From NCBI GenBank assembly GCA_002418835.1, contig DIEX01000028.1, positions 57,891-93,254 on the forward strand: 35,364 nt of DNA, given 5' to 3'. Source of the DNA: Spirochaetia bacterium UBA5763. GTDB lineage: Bacteria; Spirochaetota; UBA4802; UBA5550. Positions 1 to 6,078 of this stretch are shown here, piece by piece. Position 1 is the stretch's first letter. Each line of letters begins with the position of its first letter. The notes beneath the pieces were generated by a model. That model saw nothing but the letters and a program-made list of their open reading frames with translations, was not told where the DNA came from and did no database searches. The position numbers were made by a program, and so were the translations under genes.

Positions 1-173
1 AAGCGGGTCTTTCACCCTGCGGACGAGCGGGCCTGTCGCCCTGAGGACGCGGTCTGTCTCCATAAGCAGGTCTCTCACCCTGCAGGCGGGCTGGTCTGTC
101 GCCCTGAGGACGCGGTCTGTCTCCATAAGCAGGTCTCTCACCCTGCGGACGGGGAGGCCTGTCGCCCTGAGGA
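1..173. repeat. 63-bp tandem repeat inside infB
   Basis: Units start at about 1, 64 and 127, each beginning AAGCRGGTCTYTCACCCTGC and separated by exactly 63 bp; the third is partial and the array continues past the window edge. On the coding (minus) strand each unit gives 21 residues of the form GDRP-x-RPQGERPAYGDRPRPQ. The array is much richer in GC than the rest of the window. Unit length is a multiple of three, so gain or loss of copies would keep the frame. Confidence 0.9.
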
Positions 174-631
174 CGATCTCCGGTTCTGGCCGGTCTATGT
201 TCAGTTCCTGAGGATTCAGGTTTTCTTTTTTCCCTGTCGGGTTCTCCGGTTCCGGGAGAGGTCCTGACCTCGGAGGTTTTTACTTTTATCTCTGTACTTT
301 CAGGTTTTACATGATCTTCTTCAGTTCCGGTTGCTTTATTATACTCTTTCTGATCCCCTTCTTTCGCGGGAACTTCCTTTCCGATTTTCCTTGTGAGATC
401 GCTTGAAAGCTTAACATCTTTCTTCAGCTTGATCTTCTGTTTTTTCTTTGCCTTCTGCGCGTCTTCGAGTTTCCTCTTCTTCACGCTTTCAATTTTTTTC
501 TCAACAAGAAAAACCTCTCTCTCGGAAAGATCAGCTGTATCTTTGTCACATGGGATATTCAGTTCCCTGCATATTTCGGTAATATCATCAAAAGTAACGT
601 GATTCTTTGTAGCAACTTCATTAGCTTTCAT
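1..631 (-). CDS. infB: Translation initiation factor IF-2, N-terminal part (cut by window edge)
   Basis: About 210 N-terminal residues are visible; the GTPase domains would lie beyond the left edge. Met at 629-631 is preceded by an AGGA Shine-Dalgarno and lies 22 bp after the nusA stop. The protein starts with a short folded-looking stretch (MKANEVATKNHVTFDDITEI), then a very Lys-rich helix around residues 45-75, an acidic/polar linker, and from about residue 150 a repetitive Arg/Pro/Gln/Gly region. The rimP-nusA-infB order is widely conserved and IF-2 proteins often carry long, low-complexity, charged N-terminal extensions, so the call rests on context plus composition. IF-2 delivers initiator tRNA to the 30S subunit in the cytoplasm. 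The small genes ylxR and ylxQ, often found between nusA and infB, are absent. No catalytic domain is visible, so another repeat protein cannot be fully excluded. Confidence 0.75.
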   Translation of the reverse strand, partial: MKANEVATKNHVTFDDITEICRELNIPCDKDTADLSEREVFLVEKKIESVKKRKLEDAQKAKKKQKIKLKKDVKLSSDLTRKIGKEVPAKEGDQKEYNKATGTEEDHVKPESTEIKVKTSEVRTSPGTGEPDREKRKPESSGTEHRPARTGDRPQGDRPPRPQGERPAYGDRPRPQGDRPARLQGERPAYGDRPRPQGDRPARPQGERPA

Positions 632-653
632 GTAAAGTCCTGATTATTAAATT

Positions 654-2006
654 TTATTCATGATTCTCATCCGGAGTAACTTCGTTTTCACCGGGCTCAT
701 CGCCTTTTCCGTCTTCATCATCTTCATCGAAGTCGACTACATCAGCGAGTATTTCCAGAATTCTCTGGGCGGTTTTTTCGCCTATACCATCTATTTTCAT
801 GAGATCATCAAATGATTTCTCAACGAGTTCCTCAACAGAGAATATTCCCGATTTTTCAAGTATTTTAATAATACGCGGTTCAAGGTCCGGGAGTTCCTCA
901 AGCGAAGTTTCATCCATATTACCGGAGAAGAGCTGATCAACAAGAGCTCTTGAATCACTTGAACTGAGAAAATTCTGGTAGTCATCTTCTGTCTTGATAT
1001 CAATATCAAATCCGCAGAGCCTTGAAGCAAGCCTGACATTGTGCCCCGCTTTTCCAACAGCAAGGGAATACTGGTCACCATCTACTACTGCGATTACCCC
1101 GCCATCTGAAGTTTCAACAACCTCCCTGATCCTTGCAGGAGTAAGAGCGTTGGCAGCCATAATTTTCTTTTCATCATAGTATGCCACAACATCTATCTTT
1201 TCCCCTTCAATCTCCCTTACTATTGACTGTATCCTGATACCCTTCATACCGACGCAGGCGCCCACTGAATCAACATCATCCCTGTCACTTGCAACAGCAA
1301 CCTTTGTCCTGAGTCCCGCTTCACGCACAACCTTTACTATCTTAACTATACCGTCATAAATTTCAGGTATCTCCATCTCAAATAATTTTTCAATAAATTT
1401 CGGATGAGCCCTCGAAAGAATTACATCAGGCCCCTTGGAGCTTCTCTGAACTGAAAGAATAAGAGCCTTAATCCTGTCGCCTATCTTATACCTCTCAAGA
1501 GGTGACTGTTCCCGCGCCGGAAGAAGGCCCTCTGTGCGCCCCAGGTCAACAAAGAGATTGTCCCTTGTTCTCCTCTGGAGATAGCCGTTAATAAGTTCCC
1601 CTTCCCGGCCGCTATATTCATTATATATTATATTCTTTTCAGCTTCTTTAATCTTCTGAATAATTACCTGTTTGGCTGTCTGTGCGGCAATCCTTCCAAA
1701 TGAATCGAAGGGATTCTCCTCAACATAAATTTCATCACCAAGCTTAACATCCTTTTTAATAAACAGAGCTTTATCGAAAGATATCTCTTCAGCAGGGTTT
1801 AACGGCTTCTTTACAACCATTTTCTTGGTTACAATCTTTACCGTATTCTTCTCCCTGTCAAAGGCCACCTTAACATTCTCAATTACGCCATACTGCTTTT
1901 TGAATGCTGAAAGCATCGCCGACTCGACTATGCTTTCAATTTCATCCCTGGTAATCCCTTTGTCAGTGGCAATCTGATGAAGCGCTTCAAAAAAATTATT
2001 GCTCAT
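654..2006 (-). CDS. nusA: Transcription termination/antitermination factor NusA
   Basis: A 450-residue cytoplasmic RNA polymerase-binding factor that modulates pausing, termination and antitermination. Domain order is classical: N-terminal RNAP-binding domain (about 1-125, beginning NNFFEALHQIATDKGI), S1 RNA-binding domain (about 132-200, ending VILSRAHPKF), then KH1 and KH2 (about 205-345) containing SVGACVGMKGIRIQSIVREI and the second KH glycine loop AVGKAGHNVRLASRL. A helix-hairpin-helix segment follows (about 372-422, with KIDGIGEKTAQRIL), then a strongly acidic tail. Length is close to the family norm; it has one HhH-type C-terminal domain rather than the two acidic repeats of E. coli. 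It starts 12 bp after the rimP stop and ends 22 bp before infB, so the three genes form one operon. Confidence 0.97.
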   Translation of the reverse strand: MSNNFFEALHQIATDKGITRDEIESIVESAMLSAFKKQYGVIENVKVAFDREKNTVKIVTKKMVVKKPLNPAEEISFDKALFIKKDVKLGDEIYVEENPFDSFGRIAAQTAKQVIIQKIKEAEKNIIYNEYSGREGELINGYLQRRTRDNLFVDLGRTEGLLPAREQSPLERYKIGDRIKALILSVQRSSKGPDVILSRAHPKFIEKLFEMEIPEIYDGIVKIVKVVREAGLRTKVAVASDRDDVDSVGACVGMKGIRIQSIVREIEGEKIDVVAYYDEKKIMAANALTPARIREVVETSDGGVIAVVDGDQYSLAVGKAGHNVRLASRLCGFDIDIKTEDDYQNFLSSSDSRALVDQLFSGNMDETSLEELPDLEPRIIKILEKSGIFSVEELVEKSFDDLMKIDGIGEKTAQRILEILADVVDFDEDDEDGKGDEPGENEVTPDENHE

Positions 2007-2018
2007 TTTGATAAACCT

Positions 2019-2465
2019 TTAATAATCTAAATTGGCATGTACAATCGAACTATGCTTAATAACAATTTTACTCTTTTCTCCGGAAATTTCAATTTCCTCA
2101 TCATTTACTTCTGATAAAATACCCTTTACAGCTTCCCTTTTGTCACCCTCTTCACAAACAACTTTAACGGGTGCACCTTTAAACCTGTAAAATTCATCTT
2201 TATTTCTTATTTTACGGTTTATTCCGGGTGAAGAGATTTCAACAAAATAGGCCGGGAGGATCTCTTTTTCATCTAAAATCGCGGAAAGTTCATTACTAAA
2301 GCGCTCACAATCTCCGTGAGACACAGGATGGGGGCTTCCGGGGTTATCAATTTTTACAGTAATCTTTGTCTCAGGCCCCTTCAGATAGAGAGAGGCTTCA
2401 TACACGGCATACCCCAGGTTATCAGCGGCCAGATTAATAAGTTTTAGTATCTCTTCCTTCAGCAT
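2019..2465 (-). CDS. rimP: Ribosome maturation factor RimP
   Basis: 148 residues, matching the usual length of about 150. RimP assists late assembly of the 30S subunit. The N-terminal alpha/beta domain includes YAVYEASLYLKGPETKITVK and the characteristic block FSNELSAILDEKEILPAYFV-EISSPGINR; the C-terminal Sm-like barrel follows (GAPVKVVCEEGDKREAVKGI and the following strands). The start ATG at 2463-2465 has a GGTGA Shine-Dalgarno directly in front. It is the first gene of the rimP-nusA-infB operon. A terminator-like hairpin lies about 17-42 bp upstream of the start, between it and the most convincing promoter, so expression may be attenuated (see findings). Confidence 0.95.
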   Translation of the reverse strand: MLKEEILKLINLAADNLGYAVYEASLYLKGPETKITVKIDNPGSPHPVSHGDCERFSNELSAILDEKEILPAYFVEISSPGINRKIRNKDEFYRFKGAPVKVVCEEGDKREAVKGILSEVNDEEIEISGEKSKIVIKHSSIVHANLDY

Positions 2466-2481
2466 TCACCAGTCCATGCAT

Positions 2482-2507
2482 AAAAAAGGAGTGGCTCTGC
2501 CACTCCT
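2482..2507 (-). terminator. Intrinsic terminator-like hairpin in the rimP leader
   Basis: Perfect 9-bp stem AGGAGTGGC/GCCACTCCT (2487-2495 with 2499-2507), 3-nt loop, followed on the minus strand by a run of six T. This is a textbook intrinsic terminator for minus-strand transcription. It could end the phospholipase C-like gene upstream, but it lies downstream of the likely rimP promoter, so it may also act as an attenuator of the rimP operon. Confidence 0.8.
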
Positions 2508-2520
2508 CACACCGTCTGTC

Positions 2521-2548
2521 ATTATCATAAGGCCCTCTTATTTTTCAA
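2521..2548 (-). promoter_or_regulatory. Predicted sigma70-type promoter for rimP-nusA-infB
   Basis: On the minus strand: TTGAAA (2543-2548), 16-bp spacer, GATAAT (2521-2526), with TAT just before the -10 box. The predicted start of transcription is near 2513-2515, leaving a leader of about 50 nt that contains the terminator-like hairpin at 2487-2507. Confidence 0.45.
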
Positions 2549-2598
2549 CTGTTTTTTTTTGTTACAGCTAAAAGGGGTGTAAGTTTGCAAATTAATTA

Positions 2599-3690
2599 CT
2601 AAACTTTAAGTTTCACCGGGTCTTTTATCTTCATATCAGTATAATGGGCCCCTTTTTCTCCTGTATAAGCGTTTATAACTCCAAGATCTTCCATAGATGG
2701 CCTCTTTCCTGAATAGACCATCTCCTCTAATGCGCCCCATGCTGCAACAGTCTTTTCAACAGCTTCACGAATCAGGTGGAGAACAGAATCATACCGGAAC
2801 CCTCTCTGCAACGCAGGGTATTGCCATCTGCTCTGGTGAATATTAAGGGCGTCGTCATCAACTCTTTTAGGGAGAGGATACCTGACAAAGAAATCGGAAT
2901 ATGTAAGGGGATTCTCGTTAAACCTGTCAAAAAGACGCATCTTCCTTTCATCTGTTGTTCTTTTTAATTTATAACAAAGGGGGATATTCCGCAGCACTCT
3001 GTCAATAGAGGTGGTTTTATTCAGGCTCCCGTCAAGCCTCAGATTTTCAATTTTACTGAATTCTGAACTGAATATTTCAGCATTCTCCCTTTTAAGGGAT
3101 TCAAGGAGAAGGCTCCTTACAGGAAGCCATATACCCTTCTCGCCATTAAGTTTCATAGAAGGAACCATTGTTGTTACGTCAAGCTCAGCAGGAGTGAATG
3201 TGCCGTCCCTGTAGATAAACCAGTTATCTATATTATACTGAAAACGGAGGTTTCCCCTCCTGAAAAATATTGCCTTTGCCTGATTATCAATTTCCGGGAA
3301 TCCTGAACTGTAGAATACATAAGGGTGAACAACAGAGTCTGAAATGATATGCGAAATGTAACCGAGAAGATACGCTCTCCGTACCGATGTCCATTCATTC
3401 CTCATATCACCGGATTCAAGAATAACATCTATCATATTATCAATAAAGGTGGAATAGCCGCTGTCATGGAGGTAAAAGGATATATGATGTCCGTAGGTTT
3501 CCCCTTTTTTAAAGGGGTGAATATAATCAAAAATATTGGGTCCTATTGCCCCCAGCAGCCCTGCTTTTTTATGTTCGGGAGAGGAGAGGAGGAGAACAAT
3601 GGATTTCATCAGGTAGGACTTCCCGCTGCTCTTTACTGCATTTTCCGCTGCTTTCCTGAATATATAGTTATGAGTGTATATTCCTGGCAT
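2599..3690 (-). CDS. Zinc-dependent phospholipase C-like protein
   Basis: A 363-residue protein with the metal-binding pattern of the zinc-dependent phospholipase C/S1-P1 nuclease-like fold: His7 close to the N terminus (MPGIYTHNYIF), GAIGPNIFDY (Asp55), GHHISFYLHD (His68/His69) and HIISDSVVHPY (His114, Asp118, His122). In the family these ligands hold a zinc cluster that hydrolyses phosphoester bonds. Members of this clade are often annotated only as zinc-dependent phospholipase C family proteins, and the substrate is unknown. There is no signal peptide, unlike the secreted Clostridium and Bacillus enzymes, so it probably acts in the cytosol. Start ATG has an AGGAG ribosome-binding site. It is divergent from the J-domain gene and probably monocistronic, ending at the hairpin 2487-2507. 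Confidence 0.8.
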   Translation of the reverse strand: MPGIYTHNYIFRKAAENAVKSSGKSYLMKSIVLLLSSPEHKKAGLLGAIGPNIFDYIHPFKKGETYGHHISFYLHDSGYSTFIDNMIDVILESGDMRNEWTSVRRAYLLGYISHIISDSVVHPYVFYSSGFPEIDNQAKAIFFRRGNLRFQYNIDNWFIYRDGTFTPAELDVTTMVPSMKLNGEKGIWLPVRSLLLESLKRENAEIFSSEFSKIENLRLDGSLNKTTSIDRVLRNIPLCYKLKRTTDERKMRLFDRFNENPLTYSDFFVRYPLPKRVDDDALNIHQSRWQYPALQRGFRYDSVLHLIREAVEKTVAAWGALEEMVYSGKRPSMEDLGVINAYTGEKGAHYTDMKIKDPVKLKV

Positions 3691-3778
3691 TAATTAACTC
3701 CTGAATATATAGAAAACATCAGTTCAGAATATTGTCCAGTAATTAATGATGCCCTATTTGTCAGATAAAATTATTGTT

Positions 3779-3807
3779 TTTTCGGCAATCCCTCCATCCT
3801 TTATAAT
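3779..3807 (+). promoter_or_regulatory. Predicted promoter of the J-domain gene
   Basis: A perfect TATAAT at 3802-3807 with a weak -35 element TTTTCG 17 bp upstream. Predicted transcription start is near 3814, about 39 nt before the preferred start codon at 3853. Confidence 0.35.
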
Positions 3808-3852
3808 AAAAGAATATCTCTTAATATGATTCTTCATTACTATGGGCTGATT

Positions 3853-4413
3853 ATGAAAAACTTTATTCGAATACTAAAGCCTGATAATTCATCAACAGAA
3901 GATGAAATTAAAAAAAGATACAGGGAGCTGGTTAAACAGAACCATCCCGACATCTTCCCTGAAGAGAAGCGCAGGGATCAAAACCTGATTCTTATGGAGA
4001 TCAATGAGGCCTATCTCTATGTTCTGGGAAATAATTATGAACCTGTTGAAGCCGTTGCTGTTCAGACAGATGCTGTTGAGTTATATCCTGTAAAGCATAG
4101 TGACCCTGCGTACGCGTATTACAAATCTGCCATAGATCACCTTAACAGGGGGAACTATATATTCAACTGGAGCAGGTATACGCCGAAAAATCACAAATAC
4201 CACTTTGACGTCAGGAAGGGGAGCCTCATTAAAACAGCCTCGGAAGCCCTTGAACATTACACAATGGCGTACTCTTCTTTTATGAAAGTCTGTAACGGCT
4301 ATCCTGAATCGATATGGGTTGCTGATTCAATCGAGAAACTGGATCTCATTGAAAAACTGAATGACCGCTACACTGAAATTATTGAAAGACTCACAGGAAA
4401 TTATAAAGCATAA
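3853..4413 (+). CDS. J-domain (DnaJ-like) co-chaperone with unknown C-terminal region
   Basis: 186 residues from the preferred ATG. The N-terminal 60 residues are a J domain: NFIRILKPDNSSTEDEIKKR for helices I-II, the invariant HPD at residues 31-33 (VKQNHPDIFPEE) and helix III (LILMEINEAYLYVL). The HPD loop stimulates the ATPase of DnaK-type Hsp70 partners. The remaining 120 residues lack the Gly/Phe stretch, zinc finger and substrate domain of classical DnaJ, so this is a class III J protein. They are rich in Tyr and Trp (YAYYKSAIDHLNRGNYIFNW) and look helical, perhaps TPR-like; I cannot name the domain. An in-frame ATG at 3826 would add nine residues, but neither start has a strong ribosome-binding site and the J domain begins naturally at 3853. 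The lactonase-like gene follows after 25 bp, so the two are probably co-transcribed. Confidence 0.8.
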   Translation: MKNFIRILKPDNSSTEDEIKKRYRELVKQNHPDIFPEEKRRDQNLILMEINEAYLYVLGNNYEPVEAVAVQTDAVELYPVKHSDPAYAYYKSAIDHLNRGNYIFNWSRYTPKNHKYHFDVRKGSLIKTASEALEHYTMAYSSFMKVCNGYPESIWVADSIEKLDLIEKLNDRYTEIIERLTGNYKA

Positions 4414-4438
4414 CCGATATTATATAAAGGAAACGTCT

Positions 4439-5239
4439 ATGATAAAGAACACAATATATCCTCTCCTCACCGGATTCTTCACTGTTGCCTTTAAAGGGGA
4501 CCTGAAGTTCCCTAAAGTTGAAAATATCCCGTCATTTATATTCCTGATAATTACTGACTCAGGTGAACCGGTACTTGTAGACACAGGTTTTGACCTGAAC
4601 CATATACCAGCGCCAGATTCAATCGGGAAAAGGGAGCCGCACCAGGAGATCCCTGCGCTGTTGAAAAAGTTTGATCTCACCCCCTCTGATATAAAAAAAG
4701 TTGTGCAGACTCATCTGCACTGGGACCACGCTGCGGGCCTTAAATATTTCCCCCATGCGGATATATATATACAGGCTGCGGAATTTGAAGGGCTCTTCCA
4801 CCTCCTGAGATATGAAGAGACATCATTCTGCCCTGAACACTGGTTTCACCTGCGGGATAAATTCATCCTTATTAACGGCGACTATGAGATAATGCCGGGG
4901 ATTACTCTTCTGCGGACCGGGGGGCACACATCGGGGCACCAGGCGCTGAAGATTCAGTGCGGGGAAAAAACAGCGATATTACTGGGTGATTCACCCTTCA
5001 CTTATGAATGGCTCTGGACACTGGTGCCTGAAAGTTTATGGGAAATCTATAAAACCGGCAGGGGCAGAAACTTTTTCTGGCAGGAGGAGAAACTTTCTGA
5101 AATTAAATCCTGGTTTGAGAAAGCTGAAATAATTCACGGCAGGGATCACGATGATTACTCTGTTGAGGATATAAAAAGGATGGGGGAGATTCATATATTC
5201 TCTCACGACCCATCCCTTATTAACACTAAATCAATCTGA
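4439..5239 (+). CDS. Metallo-beta-lactamase-fold hydrolase, N-acyl homoserine lactonase-like
   Basis: 266 residues from the ATG at 4439, which has an AAAGGA ribosome-binding site; an upstream in-frame extension overlaps the previous gene and is unlikely. It shows the dinuclear zinc signature THLHWDHAAG (His92, His94, Asp96, His97), then GGHTSGH (His163), LLGDSPF (Asp184) and IHGRDHD (His233). Size and motif spacing resemble the AiiA/AttM lactonase branch, which opens lactone rings, but this branch also holds esterases and lactonases of other substrates. No LuxI or LuxR gene is visible, so quorum quenching is only one option. It has no signal peptide and is probably cytosolic. It follows the J-domain gene and its stop is 1 bp from that of the convergent UspA gene. 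Confidence 0.8.
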   Translation: MIKNTIYPLLTGFFTVAFKGDLKFPKVENIPSFIFLIITDSGEPVLVDTGFDLNHIPAPDSIGKREPHQEIPALLKKFDLTPSDIKKVVQTHLHWDHAAGLKYFPHADIYIQAAEFEGLFHLLRYEETSFCPEHWFHLRDKFILINGDYEIMPGITLLRTGGHTSGHQALKIQCGEKTAILLGDSPFTYEWLWTLVPESLWEIYKTGRGRNFFWQEEKLSEIKSWFEKAEIIHGRDHDDYSVEDIKRMGEIHIFSHDPSLINTKSI

Positions 5240-5240
5240 A

Positions 5241-5699
5241 TTACTCTTCATCTTCATCTATATAAAAAGTCAGTACCGGGCGTTTTGAATAGCGCACCAC
5301 TCTTTCACAGCTGTTCTGATGCATTACATGATTGAGCCCCTTTCTTACATGGTGACCCATTATAATAAGGTCAGCATTAAACTCCTCCGCTTTCTCAATA
5401 ATTGTAGTGCCGGGATCTCCAACTTCAACAACGGGTTCAATATCATTATACTGCTCTTTCATTTTAGCTATATGCTTCTTGAGGAGTTCCATTGCTTCAA
5501 CAACAGCGCTGTCCCTGAAATTCTCCCAGAGCCTGTATGCGTCGTAATAAAACGTGAGCTTTGGCATTTCGGTTATGACATGAAGCACGTAAACATAGGC
5601 CTTGTATTTTGCCGCAACCTCAATTGCCTTATCAAGAACATCCTCCGGCCTCTCACTGAACCCCACTGCAACAAGAAACTTCAGTTTTTTATCTGTCAT
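5241..5699 (-). CDS. UspA-type universal stress protein with degenerate nucleotide-binding motif
   Basis: 152 residues, the usual length of a single UspA domain. It opens KFLVAVGFSERPEDVLDKAI, typical of the first strand and helix, and has VYVLHVITEMPKLTFYYDAY and NADLIIMGHHVRKGLNHVMH. ATP-binding UspA proteins carry G-2x-G-9x-G-[S/T]; here the second Gly is Val (GHHV) and the third is Asn (QNSCE), so ATP binding is doubtful and it may belong to the non-ATP-binding group. The C terminus is acidic (DEDEE). The start has a strong GGAGGT ribosome-binding site. It is convergent with the lactonase-like gene and divergent from the hybrid kinase. Known relatives act as cytosolic dimers in stress resistance; the specific role here is not shown. 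Confidence 0.88.
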   Translation of the reverse strand: MTDKKLKFLVAVGFSERPEDVLDKAIEVAAKYKAYVYVLHVITEMPKLTFYYDAYRLWENFRDSAVVEAMELLKKHIAKMKEQYNDIEPVVEVGDPGTTIIEKAEEFNADLIIMGHHVRKGLNHVMHQNSCERVVRYSKRPVLTFYIDEDEE

Positions 5700-5837
5700 A
5701 ATTAACCTCCGCCCTGTTTAATAAAACTTCTTCTATTAAAATAATAATAAATCAGATTAATTCCAATTTTTTTATCATGATTTGAGAGGTATAGTATATC
5801 GCAAATTCAATGGTGAAGCATTTTAATGCAGATTTAC

Positions 5838-5905
5838 TCAATGCCGATGCAATTTCAATCAACATCAATACTTTTTACATCAATGCCGATGCAATTTCAA
5901 TCAAC
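5838..5905. repeat. Two 26-bp direct repeats, 42-bp period
   Basis: TCAATGCCGATGCAATTTCA followed by ATCAAC occurs identically at 5838-5863 and 5880-5905. Shorter related pieces flank both copies (AATGCAGATTTACTCA before, CAACGCCGATATAAACTCA after), giving a locally repetitive stretch of about 100 bp between the uspA-like gene and the hybrid kinase. In one frame it reads INADAISIN twice, but no ribosome-binding site precedes the candidate ATG at 5810 and the frame runs through the hairpin at 5937-5965. It may be part of a small RNA, a protein-binding array or a decayed gene. Confidence 0.85.
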
Positions 5906-5936
5906 GCCGATATAAACTCAGTCAGAGCTGTAACTT

Positions 5937-5965
5937 TAAAAGAAGGGTTCAGCACTCTTCTTTTA
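5937..5965 (+). terminator. Strong hairpin, probable terminator upstream of hybrid kinase
   Basis: TAAAAGAAGGGT-TCAGC-ACTCTTCTTTTA: a 12-bp stem with one G-T wobble (5937-5948 with 5954-5965). The A-rich left arm and T-rich right arm resemble a bidirectional intrinsic terminator. It lies before the predicted promoter of the kinase, so it would end a separate short transcript that begins near 5800. Confidence 0.6.
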
Positions 5966-5993
5966 TACACATCAATTGTTTGGGTAACTTAGC

Positions 5994-6022
5994 TTGATGA
6001 TTGCTCTTTTTATCACTATATT
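5994..6022 (+). promoter_or_regulatory. Predicted promoter of the GAF/PAS hybrid kinase
   Basis: TTGATG (5994-5999), 17-bp spacer, TATATT (6017-6022). Predicted start of transcription is near 6029, about 50 nt before the start codon at 6079. Confidence 0.45.
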
Positions 6023-6078
6023 CTAATCTGAAACCGATAATATATGTATGCTGTTATGTTAATTTTTTACAGTACATT

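Noticed and set aside
1..173. CRISPR array at the left edge
   Set aside because: Units are contiguous 63-bp repeats in frame with IF-2, with no unique spacers.
2599..3690. Secreted phospholipase C toxin
   Set aside because: The zinc-ligand pattern is present but there is no signal peptide or C-terminal membrane-binding domain.
4439..5239. Quorum-quenching locus
   Set aside because: Only the lactonase-like fold is present; no LuxI/LuxR or other quorum gene is seen and the substrate cannot be deduced.
5810..5992. 60-residue frame with INADAISIN repeats, possible small protein
   Set aside because: No ribosome-binding site, and it runs through a strong terminator-like hairpin; treated as a DNA/RNA repeat instead.
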